NCBI GenBank assembly: GCA_934098455.1
Contig: CAKOOU010000017.1
Location: 1-20,350, forward strand
DNA length: 20,350 nt
Source: an uncultured Bacilli bacterium
GTDB taxonomy: Bacteria; Bacillota_I; Bacilli_A; RF39; UBA660
Direction of reading: 5' to 3'
Shown piece after piece: positions 1 to 7,059 of the stretch (positions are counted from its first letter, which is position 1; every line of letters starts with the position of its first letter). Under the pieces are notes generated by a model. The model was not told the DNA's origin. It saw only the letters and a program-made list of their open reading frames with translations, and made no database searches. Made by a program: the position numbers and the translations under genes.

Positions 1-137
1 CCCCCCCCCCGAACAAATTTTCGAGGTCGGGAGAGAAGTATATGATTTTTGATTTTTTTATGAATAGAAAAATTATTCTTGTAGTTGCGAATTATTTTGT
101 ACAATATGCTTTACTACCTTAATAAAACTATATCAAA

Positions 138-163
138 AAAAGTACTCTTTATCAAGTACTTTT
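138..163 (-). terminator. Intrinsic terminator of the suf operon, overlapping the sufU stop
   Basis: Perfect 9-bp stem: AAAAGTACT at 138-146 pairs with AGTACTTTT at 155-163 around an 8-base loop. On the minus strand it is followed by a run of seven T. The sufU TAA (162-164) shares two bases with the 5' arm. The T run is only on the minus-strand side, so the direction is clear. It closes the operon after sufU. Confidence 0.85.
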
Positions 164-599
164 AACTATCTTTTTCATCACTATAATTATTTAATATTTT
201 TAATACACCTACATATGGTAATGTAACACAAGTTTTTCTATTTTGTTGTTTATATATTTCATCAAATGCTATACCCTCATTTAATTCTTCTTCATTGTAT
301 TCTTTTTCATCAACCATATTCATAAAATTATTAATGTATTTAATCGCTTCATCTACACTTTTATTAATAATATTTTTTAACATTATTGATGTACTTGCAG
401 TTGATATTGCACAAGCTTCTCCATTAAATCTTATATCTTTAATTATATTGTCTTTTATATCAACATAAATATCAATATTATCTATGCAAGAAACATTATT
501 GGAATTAGTTTTAATATAACCTAATTTATCATTTCCATTTTTATTGAATGGATTTTGAAAGTTTTCTAAAATTATTTCTCTTTTAAATTCATTATCCAT
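162..599 (-). CDS. sufU: Fe-S cluster assembly protein SufU
   Basis: SufU-type protein of 145 residues, about the usual family length. In Firmicutes SufU accepts persulfide sulfur from the cysteine desulfurase SufS through a zinc-bound cysteine. The expected metal and sulfur ligands are visible: C38 with D40 (motif SCID), C63 in a GEACAIS segment and C124 in RKTCVTL. The N-terminal ENFQNPFNK matches the family's NP-rich start. The stop codon of sufS overlaps the start by one base (TAATG), which indicates translational coupling and fits the SufS-SufU partnership. Only a weak GATGAT ribosome-binding site precedes it. It is the last gene of the suf unit and its stop codon lies on the terminator stem. 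An IscU-type scaffold is less likely because of the SufS linkage and the Asp ligand. Confidence 0.93.
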   Translation of the reverse strand: MDNEFKREIILENFQNPFNKNGNDKLGYIKTNSNNVSCIDNIDIYVDIKDNIIKDIRFNGEACAISTASTSIMLKNIINKSVDEAIKYINNFMNMVDEKEYNEEELNEGIAFDEIYKQQNRKTCVTLPYVGVLKILNNYSDEKDS

Positions 600-1798
600 T
601 ATATCATCTCTTTCATTATCTTATCTCTATCACTTAATAAGTATACTAATTTATCTATTTCTTCATATGTATTATAAAAATATAGACTTACTCTTAAAGA
701 ATTTTTTACACCAGTTTCATCTTTTAATATTTTAGCACAATGATTTCCTGCTCTAACACAAATATTATATTTATTTAAGTAGAATGCTACGTCTTGACTA
801 AATATTCCATCTATATTAAATGATACTATTCCTGAGTCACTTTCTAAGTTAATTATATCTATATATGGTATTTTTATTAATTTATCTATTAAGTATGATT
901 TTAATTTTTTTTCATAATTATTTATGTTATTCATTCCAATTTTATTTAAGTAGTCAACTGCAGCTCCAAGTCCTATCGCTCCAGCAATATTTGGCGTGCC
1001 TGCTTCTAATCTAGTTGGTAGTTCTTTTAAGTAAATATTATCTGGGTCATCAAATGACTCATTCATTCCTCCACCCATATTAACAGGTTCTAATTTTTCT
1101 AGGAATTCTTTTTTTCCATATAAGACTCCAATTCCAGTAGGTCCGCACATTTTATGGCCTGAAAAAGTAAGAAAATCTATATCACTTTTTTTTACATCAA
1201 CTTTTTTATGTGGAACTAATTGTGCTCCATCAACTACAACAAATATATTATTTGCATGCGCAAATTTACATATATCATCTATTGGTCTTTCATCTCCAAC
1301 AACATTAGTAATACCCGCTATACTAATTACTTTTGTATTAGGTGTTATACTTTTTATTAAATTATCCATAGTTACATGTAAATTATCATCTAATTCTATA
1401 TAATTAACTATTATACCAATATCATTCACTAACTTAAACCAAGGTAAGACATTAGAAGCATGTTCACTTTTTGTTAACAACACTTCATCACCAGGTTCTA
1501 ATATATTTTTAAAGAATCCATTTACTATCATATTTAAAGATTCTGTAGAACCACTTGTAAATATTGTTTCTTCAAAATCTGCATTTATAAATTCTGCAAC
1601 TTTTTTACGAGCAGATTCATAATTTACGTCAACTTTATAACTAATAGTATAATCACCTCTATGAGCATTAGCACTATAATTTCTATAATAATCTGTTATA
1701 ACATCTATTACACAATCTGGTTTAAAAGTTGTTGCACCATTATCAAAATATATAATATCATTTTTTAACATGGGAAAATCATATCTATATTCTGTCAT
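599..1798 (-). CDS. sufS: Cysteine desulfurase SufS (group II)
   Basis: PLP-dependent cysteine desulfurase of 399 residues, full length for the family. It converts cysteine to alanine and leaves a persulfide on its active-site cysteine, which is passed to SufU. Visible signatures are the N-terminal YFDNGATTFKP, the PLP-stacking His in SEHASN (H113), D190 in VVDGAQ, the Schiff-base lysine K216 in SGHKM, and the sulfur-carrying C354 in RAGNHCAK, which is the group II arrangement. The start is well supported by a near-ideal GGAGGTGAT site a few bases upstream. It follows sufD by 15 bases and overlaps sufU by one base, so it is co-transcribed with both. Confidence 0.96.
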   Translation of the reverse strand: MTEYRYDFPMLKNDIIYFDNGATTFKPDCVIDVITDYYRNYSANAHRGDYTISYKVDVNYESARKKVAEFINADFEETIFTSGSTESLNMIVNGFFKNILEPGDEVLLTKSEHASNVLPWFKLVNDIGIIVNYIELDDNLHVTMDNLIKSITPNTKVISIAGITNVVGDERPIDDICKFAHANNIFVVVDGAQLVPHKKVDVKKSDIDFLTFSGHKMCGPTGIGVLYGKKEFLEKLEPVNMGGGMNESFDDPDNIYLKELPTRLEAGTPNIAGAIGLGAAVDYLNKIGMNNINNYEKKLKSYLIDKLIKIPYIDIINLESDSGIVSFNIDGIFSQDVAFYLNKYNICVRAGNHCAKILKDETGVKNSLRVSLYFYNTYEEIDKLVYLLSDRDKIMKEMI

Positions 1799-1813
1799 TT
1801 TATCACCTCCATT

Positions 1814-2401
1814 TTATTTAGCATTATTTTCTAAAAAACCATCTAATATTAAATCAATACTCTTCTCTTTATTAATACCTCTACTCATTAAATAAAATAA
1901 ATAATCTTCATTTATAGTTGATATACTTGCACTATGATTTGCAACAACATTTTTTGTATTAATAAACATATTAGGATATATATTTGAAACTCCATCATTT
2001 ATATTTAATAATTTAATATTTTCATTTAATTCATTATTAAAAGTATTTTCTCTTACTAATCCATCAACAATTACTTTACTATATCCATTATCACTTATAC
2101 CATGTATATTAATATTATTTTTAGAATTATTACCAATCATATTAACATTAATATATAATTCATATTTATCTTTAGAAATAAAACTATGATTATATAAAAA
2201 CTTACTATTATTATTTTGTATTATATTAATTTTTAAAATACTATCATCTATTTCACTATAGTCATTTAATATAAATAATACATTATCTAATAATTCTATA
2301 TTTAATTCTTTTATTTTATAATCTTTACCTATATTACATATACTATCTTTTTCTATTTTTAAATTTATAATATTTTCTTTATCTAATACTATTTTATTCA
2401 T
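1814..2401 (-). CDS. sufD: Short SufB/SufD-family Fe-S assembly protein
   Basis: Assigned to the SufB/SufD family from its C-terminal half. The segment YPNMFINTKNVVANHSAS followed by a DYLFYLMSRGI stretch matches the conserved SufD/SufB C-terminal motif with its histidine. SufD normally partners SufB and the ATPase SufC as the cluster-building scaffold. The protein is only about 195-200 residues, roughly half a usual SufD. What remains is a reduced beta-rich core with much sequence drift and many Asn/Ile codons. I use ATG at 2401 (a GTGAG element lies about 10 bases upstream); an in-frame GTG at 2416 would add five residues. It overlaps the end of sufC by 8 bases with the ATG start. No second family member is in the window, so whether it acts as SufD or replaces SufB cannot be decided here. 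Confidence 0.75.
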   Translation of the reverse strand: MNKIVLDKENIINLKIEKDSICNIGKDYKIKELNIELLDNVLFILNDYSEIDDSILKINIIQNNNSKFLYNHSFISKDKYELYINVNMIGNNSKNNINIHGISDNGYSKVIVDGLVRENTFNNELNENIKLLNINDGVSNIYPNMFINTKNVVANHSASISTINEDYLFYLMSRGINKEKSIDLILDGFLENNAK

Positions 2402-3155
2402 TGTTATTATTCTCACTTACTTTATTTGTCCTATTAAATCCATTATTTTCTATACTTTCTGCTAAACTATAGTTTCCAGTTTCAACTATTTTTCCATTTG
2501 ATAATATATGAACTTTGTTAGGAGTAAGTTTTTTTAATATATTAGTATGGTGTGTAATTATTAAAAATGAGCAGGAATGTGTATCAAAATATTCTTTTAA
2601 AGATTCACATATAGTATTTAAGTTATCTACATCAACACCACTATCTATTTCATCTAAAAGTATTAAATCGGGTTCTAATACCCATAAATGCATAAGTTCA
2701 TTTTTCTTTCTTTCTCCACCAGACATATTTTCATTAATGCCTCTATGTATAAAACTTTTATCTACATTAATTTTTTCACAAACTCTATTCATTAGTTTAG
2801 AAAACTCAAATATATTTACACTCTTTCCTGTTTTAGCTTCTAATGCTAATCTCAACATTTCTGAGTTTTTTACACCTTCTATTTCTATAGGATTTTGATT
2901 TACTAAAAATAATCCACTTCTAGCTCTATTAGTTGTATCCATTTTTAATAAATCAACACCCTTATAAAATATAGAACCAGATACTACTTTATATCTACTA
3001 TCCCCCATTAATACTTTACATATAGTACTTTTACCACTTCCATTAAGTCCCATTAATGCATGTATTTCATTATTATTTATTTCTAAATTAAAATCTTTTA
3101 ATATTATTTTATCTTCAACACTAATACTTAAATCTTTTATAGTTAGCATTTTCAT
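2394..3155 (-). CDS. sufC: SUF system ABC-type ATPase SufC
   Basis: Soluble ABC ATPase of 253 residues that powers the SufB/SufD scaffold during Fe-S cluster assembly. All nucleotide-binding elements are present: Walker A GLNGSGKST (36-44), signature MSGGE (144-148), Walker B LILLDE (164-169) followed by the SufC-typical IDSGVDVD, and the H-loop histidine H202 in ITHH. Length and the IDSG motif separate it from transporter ATPases. The start lies just after an AGGTGAGG element; a second in-frame ATG two codons later is also possible. It is the first gene of the suf unit, and its end overlaps sufD. The C-terminal tail is rich in Asn and Glu and probably disordered. Confidence 0.95.
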   Translation of the reverse strand: MKMLTIKDLSISVEDKIILKDFNLEINNNEIHALMGLNGSGKSTICKVLMGDSRYKVVSGSIFYKGVDLLKMDTTNRARSGLFLVNQNPIEIEGVKNSEMLRLALEAKTGKSVNIFEFSKLMNRVCEKINVDKSFIHRGINENMSGGERKKNELMHLWVLEPDLILLDEIDSGVDVDNLNTICESLKEYFDTHSCSFLIITHHTNILKKLTPNKVHILSNGKIVETGNYSLAESIENNGFNRTNKVSENNNNE

Positions 3156-3222
3156 AACACCTCACCTAGTATTTTAACATAATTAGTATAAAAATAGAAA
3201 AAAAATTAAAAGAAATAAAAAA

Positions 3223-3247
3223 TAAAGTACAAATTTTCAGTACTTTA
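3223..3247 (-). terminator. Intrinsic terminator or attenuator upstream of sufC
   Basis: Perfect 8-bp stem TAAAGTAC (3223-3230) / GTACTTTA (3240-3247) with a 9-base loop, followed on the minus strand by a T-rich tail starting with six T. It lies about 210 bases after trmK and about 70 bases before sufC. It may end the dnaG-rpoD-trmK transcript, or terminate a leader started at 3319-3346. Confidence 0.6.
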
Positions 3248-3318
3248 ATAAAATCACATTAGTAGAACATTTATTTAATAAATATCTTAACTTTAAATGA
3301 TTCTTTTTTTATTATTCT

Positions 3319-3346
3319 AATATATTATTTTTTTGTAGAAGGACAA
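3319..3346 (-). promoter_or_regulatory. Candidate promoter in the trmK-sufC gap
   Basis: Minus-strand TTGTCC (3341-3346) and TATATT (3319-3324) separated by 16 bases. A transcript from here would reach the hairpin at 3223-3247 after roughly 70-90 bases and sufC after about 155 bases. The -35 box matches consensus at only four positions and the region is AT-rich, so a chance match is quite possible. Confidence 0.35.
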
Positions 3347-3459
3347 GTAAAAAATATAAATGTTTTAAAGAATAAGACATATATAAATAATGTTCTAGAA
3401 TAAATATTAACATAATTAATTTAAAAAAATTGTCTAATTATGTAAAAAGAAATAATTTT

Positions 3460-4119
3460 TTAAACTATTTCTATTAAATTATTTAAAACATTTATTTCAT
3501 TTAATAATTCTTTTTCTTTTTCTTTATTAGTTATTTTATTTAATATATTTTTATATTTCTTTATTAAATATTCATAATATACTTTTCTATTTATCATATT
3601 CTTTGTACCATATTTTAATTCTTCTATATTATATTTTTTAGTTCCTCTAATAAATACTATATTTATATATAATTTATTATTTACTAATATTACTTCTTCT
3701 TTATCAATTATAAAACCTAATTTAATTACTTCTTTTCTTAATAAATAATAATCTTTATTAGATTGTATAATTAATTTATTTATTTTACTTAAGTATTTAT
3801 TATTAAGAATATTTAATATTGTATTAGTACCCATACCAGATATTATTATAGTATTTATATTATCTTCTTCATTTAATACTTCTAATCCATTACCACATCT
3901 TGTATTAATATAATTTTCTAGATTATATTTTTTTATATTATTAATACCTTGTTTTAATGCATTATTACTTATATCACTAACAATTATATTATTTGCTATT
4001 TTATTTTTTACTAAATATATATCTAGTAGTGCATGGTCACATCCTATATCAATTATATAATCTTTTTTATCTACATATTTTGTAAGAGATTTTAATCTAT
4101 TGTCTATCATATTAGTCAT
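3460..4119 (-). CDS. trmK: tRNA (adenine(22)-N1)-methyltransferase TrmK
   Basis: SAM-dependent methyltransferase of 219 residues that makes m1A22 in bacterial tRNAs (YqfN family). The Rossmann-type SAM site is visible: DIGCDHA (24-30), an acidic strand end VSDIS (48-51), and the family's catalytic-site motif SGMG (94-97), followed by an IIQSN strand (117-121). The C-terminal part is Lys/Glu-rich and probably helical or coiled coil, as in TrmK. It lies directly after rpoD, the position it holds near sigA in Bacillus, and overlaps rpoD's end by 8 bases. No strong ribosome-binding site is seen, so coupling to rpoD translation is likely; an in-frame ATG three codons later (4110) is an alternative start. 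The YqfO/Nif3 gene that often follows is absent. Confidence 0.88.
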   Translation of the reverse strand: MTNMIDNRLKSLTKYVDKKDYIIDIGCDHALLDIYLVKNKIANNIIVSDISNNALKQGINNIKKYNLENYINTRCGNGLEVLNEEDNINTIIISGMGTNTILNILNNKYLSKINKLIIQSNKDYYLLRKEVIKLGFIIDKEEVILVNNKLYINIVFIRGTKKYNIEELKYGTKNMINRKVYYEYLIKKYKNILNKITNKEKEKELLNEINVLNNLIEIV

Positions 4120-5203
4120 TCATGAAATCTTTTAATTTTTTAGCACGCGATGGATGTCTTAATTTTCTTAATGCTTTTGCTTCTATTTGTCTTATTCTTT
4201 CACGTGTTACATTAAATCTTTTTCCAACTTCTTCTAATGTATAGCATGTGCCATCAATAAGTCCAAAACGTAATTCTAATACTTGTTGTTCTCTAGGTTG
4301 TAATGTTTCTAATACTGATTTTATTTCTTCTTTTAATATTTCATTTGTTGCATATTCTTCAGGGCTTAAACTACTTTCATCTCTTATGAAATCTCCTAAA
4401 TGGCTATCATCTTCTTCTCCTATTGGTGTTTCAAGTGATACTGGGTCTTGACTTATTTTTATTACTTCTCTTACTTTTTCAACAGGTATATCCATACGTT
4501 CTGCTATCTCTTCTTCGCTTGGTTCACGATTTAATTCTAATGTCATTTGTCTTTGTATTCTAGACATTTTATTAATTGTTTCTACCATATGAACTGGTAC
4601 ACGGATAGTTCTAGCTTGGTCTGCAAGTGCTCTTGTAATAGCTTGTCTAATCCACCATGTAGCATATGTTGAGAACTTATATCCTTTATCATGATCGAAT
4701 TTTTCAACTGCTTTCATTAGACCAATATTTCCTTCTTGAATTAAATCTAAGAATAATAATCCTCTACCAACATAACGTTTTGCAATTGATACAACTAAAC
4801 GTAAGTTAGATTCTGCTAAAAGTGCTGCTGCTTCTTCATCACCATTTGCTACTCTTATACTTAATTCTGTTTCTTCTTCATTACTCAATAAGCTTATTCT
4901 ACCTATTTCTTTCAAATACATTCTAACAGGATCATTAATATTAATATCTTTAGTAATATCTTCATCACTTAATATTTCTACTTCTTTAGCTTTCTTTTCC
5001 CCTTCATTATTTTCATCTTCACTTGCAATGATTTCTATACCATTACTTACTAATTTAGTATATAATTCATCTAATGTATCACTATCTACTTCTAATCCTT
5101 TTAATGCTTCTGCTAATTTTTCATAAGTAATATATCCCTTTTCTTTACCTATTTTAATTAGTTCTTCTTCTCTTTCAGCTAATGTTTTTATTTTATTTAC
5201 CAT
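4112..5203 (-). CDS. rpoD: Primary sigma factor (sigma A / RpoD)
   Basis: Housekeeping sigma factor of 363 residues, directing RNA polymerase to -35/-10 promoters. A region 1.1-like N-terminus (residues 1-60) precedes region 1.2 with DPVRMYLKEIG (about 91-101). Regions 2.1-2.4 contain LIQEGNIGLMKAVEKFD (154-170) and the -10-reading YATWWIRQAITR (180-191). Region 4.2 ends with the HTH stretch running from YTLEEVGKRF to EAKALRKLR (321-349). Length matches SigA of Firmicutes, without the large proteobacterial insert. I chose ATG at 5203 because AGAGGAG lies 8 bases upstream; a GTG at 5212 overlaps that site and is unlikely. The gene overlaps dnaG by 11 bases and trmK by 8 bases, giving the classic dnaG-rpoD operon. 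Confidence 0.97.
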   Translation of the reverse strand: MVNKIKTLAEREEELIKIGKEKGYITYEKLAEALKGLEVDSDTLDELYTKLVSNGIEIIASEDENNEGEKKAKEVEILSDEDITKDININDPVRMYLKEIGRISLLSNEEETELSIRVANGDEEAAALLAESNLRLVVSIAKRYVGRGLLFLDLIQEGNIGLMKAVEKFDHDKGYKFSTYATWWIRQAITRALADQARTIRVPVHMVETINKMSRIQRQMTLELNREPSEEEIAERMDIPVEKVREVIKISQDPVSLETPIGEEDDSHLGDFIRDESSLSPEEYATNEILKEEIKSVLETLQPREQQVLELRFGLIDGTCYTLEEVGKRFNVTRERIRQIEAKALRKLRHPSRAKKLKDFMND

Positions 5204-6923
5204 ATTCTTCACTCCTCTTTTTTATTTTGGCAATCATGTCCATTATTTCTTTTTTTCTATTAATATCAGTAATCTTTTTCATTTCTATTTTTAATTCATT
5301 TATTTTATTTTCTGATATCCATTTATTTATTATAATTAGATAATTACAAAATTCTTCTTCTGTCATATCTACATTATCATTATGGTTAGATATTATTTCT
5401 TTTATAATATCTTCTTTACCTTTATTTATTTCATATGTGATAAAATCTGCTAAGTTAATTGTATTATTTAATATTATATAAGCTTGTATATCTTTCTCTA
5501 TATCAAAATATTTATCATCTGGTATATAATTTAATTTTCTAGTAAATAATTTAGCATATTTTACACTATTCATCATGTAATATAATATTTCTTCGACTGC
5601 TCTAATATTTTGTTTTTGTTTTTTAGTTACTTTTGGTACTTCTATAACAACTTTTTTTTCTGTTGGAATTATTTTTTCCATTATTATATTTTTATCTATA
5701 TTATATTCTTCACTAAGTTTATTTATTGTAACTGTTTTAAGTATATCGTCATTACTTTTATTAAGCTCTTCTATGACTTTATTTATGTAATCTGATAGTT
5801 CATCAGCATTATTTAAGTTTTTGTTACTTTTTAAATAGTTAATTTTGAAATCAAATAAGTTAATTGCATGTTGAATAACATCTTTATATGCATCAACTCC
5901 AAATTTTAAAATATATTCATCTGGGTCTTTTGCACCTTCTAATTTTATTACGCTTACATCTATTCCAGCTTCTTTTAAAATTTCTCCATTAGTAAGTGCA
6001 GCATTTATTCCAGCTTTATCACTATCCATATTAAGTATGACTTTTACATTTAATTTTTTTATTAAATGTACATGTTCTTTAGTAAGTGCTGTACCCATGG
6101 TTGCAACAACATTTTTTATCCCACTTGAGTATATTCTTATTGCATCCATTTGTCCTTCACAAAGAATTATATATTTCATTTTTTTTGATTCTATTACTGC
6201 CCTATGATAATTAAATAATGTTTCTCCTTTTTTAAATATATATGTTTCTCTAGTATTTATGTATTTGCTGTCGCTTTCACCATTATATATTCTAGCACTA
6301 AATCCAATAGGTTCACCATTACTATTATGTATAGGAAACATTATTCTATTTCTAAATATATCAAACATTTCTTTACTTTTACCACATAATCCTATATCAA
6401 TTAGTGTCTTTTCATCATATTTTTTACCTGCTAAGAGTTTACTTAAATTATTGTCTCCAAATGAAACCCCAATTTCAAATTCATTAATTATATCTTCATT
6501 AATATTTCTGGATTTTAAATATTCTTTTGCTTTTATACCTTCCTTACTTTTTAAGTTATTTTTGTAATATTTTACTGCAAGTTTATATATTTCATATTCT
6601 TTATTGTATTTTTTTACATAATTTACTCTATGAGATAATTGTATTCCGTTATTATTAGCAACTTTTTCTATTGCTTCAAAAAATGAAATATTTTCATAAT
6701 CCTTTACAAATGAGAATACGTTACCAGTTGCACCACATACAAAACATGTATAAATTTGTTTTTCTTCACTTACACTAAGTGATGGATTATGGTCTTCATG
6801 AAAAGGACATATTCCAAAATAATTTTTTCCTTTTTTGTTTAGGTTAATATATGAACTGATAACATCAACTATATTAACACTATTTCTGATTCTATTAAAC
6901 TCTTCGCTTGATATACCAGCCAT
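5193..6923 (-). CDS. dnaG: DNA primase DnaG
   Basis: Primase of 576 residues that makes RNA primers for replication and works with the replicative helicase. The N-terminal zinc-binding domain shows C39, H42, C60 and C63 in CPFHEDHNPS and YTCFVCGATGN. The catalytic TOPRIM domain carries EGQMDA (256-261), DSDKAG (300-305) and KDPDEY (332-337). The C-terminal third is divergent, Lys/Asn/Ile-rich and probably the helicase-interacting region. The start is supported by GGAGGG six bases upstream. It is the first gene of the dnaG-rpoD-trmK operon, with a TATAAT box and a pair of direct repeats upstream. Confidence 0.96.
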   Translation of the reverse strand: MAGISSEEFNRIRNSVNIVDVISSYINLNKKGKNYFGICPFHEDHNPSLSVSEEKQIYTCFVCGATGNVFSFVKDYENISFFEAIEKVANNNGIQLSHRVNYVKKYNKEYEIYKLAVKYYKNNLKSKEGIKAKEYLKSRNINEDIINEFEIGVSFGDNNLSKLLAGKKYDEKTLIDIGLCGKSKEMFDIFRNRIMFPIHNSNGEPIGFSARIYNGESDSKYINTRETYIFKKGETLFNYHRAVIESKKMKYIILCEGQMDAIRIYSSGIKNVVATMGTALTKEHVHLIKKLNVKVILNMDSDKAGINAALTNGEILKEAGIDVSVIKLEGAKDPDEYILKFGVDAYKDVIQHAINLFDFKINYLKSNKNLNNADELSDYINKVIEELNKSNDDILKTVTINKLSEEYNIDKNIIMEKIIPTEKKVVIEVPKVTKKQKQNIRAVEEILYYMMNSVKYAKLFTRKLNYIPDDKYFDIEKDIQAYIILNNTINLADFITYEINKGKEDIIKEIISNHNDNVDMTEEEFCNYLIIINKWISENKINELKIEMKKITDINRKKEIMDMIAKIKKRSEEYGK

Positions 6924-6938
6924 ATTTATCCCTCCACT

Positions 6939-6944
6939 ATTATA
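6939..6944 (-). promoter_or_regulatory. -10 box of the dnaG operon promoter
   Basis: Perfect TATAAT on the minus strand 15 bases before the dnaG ATG, close enough that the leader would be only a few bases plus the GGAGGG site. No good -35 hexamer sits 16-18 bases upstream; that position is AAATTT inside a direct repeat, which hints at activator dependence or a different start. Confidence 0.5.
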
Positions 6945-6958
6945 TTATTGTGAGTAGT

Positions 6959-6989
6959 TGCAAATTTCCTTTTTTTTTCTGCAAATTTC
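6959..6989. repeat. Two 10-bp direct repeats upstream of dnaG
   Basis: TGCAAATTTC occurs at 6959-6968 and again at 6980-6989, exactly 21 bases apart, or about two turns of B-DNA. The spacer is mostly a T run. The first copy covers the place where the -35 box of the dnaG promoter should be. The arrangement resembles an operator pair; the binding protein is unknown. Confidence 0.5.
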
Positions 6990-7035
6990 TTGAATTTTAT
7001 GCTTATTTTATCATTTTTTTTGAAAAATGCAACAA

Positions 7036-7059
7036 AAAAAGAGTTTTTACACTCTTTTT
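7036..7059 (-). terminator. Intrinsic terminator of lemA-DUF2207 unit, on the stop codon
   Basis: Perfect 9-bp stem AAAAAGAGT (7036-7044) / ACTCTTTTT (7051-7059) with a 6-base loop. On the minus strand the stem runs straight into further T. The DUF2207 stop codon (7058-7060) lies in the 5' arm. Confidence 0.85.

Larger units (their letters stand above)
3156..3459. other. Non-coding gap between trmK and sufC
   Basis: About 300 bases of very AT-rich sequence with no ORF that looks real. It holds the sufC ribosome-binding site, a hairpin terminator (3223-3247), a candidate minus-strand promoter (3319-3346), an imperfect hairpin near the end of trmK (ACATAATTA at 3410-3418 with TAATTATGT at 3435-3443), and an extended -10-like TGTTAAAAT close to sufC. 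It either separates two units with a long trmK 3' tail, or contains a suf leader RNA or small RNA. Confidence 0.6.

Noticed and set aside
2515..2898. 127-codon plus-strand open frame opposite sufC
   Set aside because: It lies wholly inside sufC, which has every ABC ATPase motif; the antisense frame has low-complexity Ser/Phe/Ile content and no ribosome-binding site.
3262..3396. Near-complementary TAGAACAT-type segments in the trmK-sufC gap
   Set aside because: The match has an indel, the arms are over 100 bases apart, and such AT-rich words pair easily by chance.
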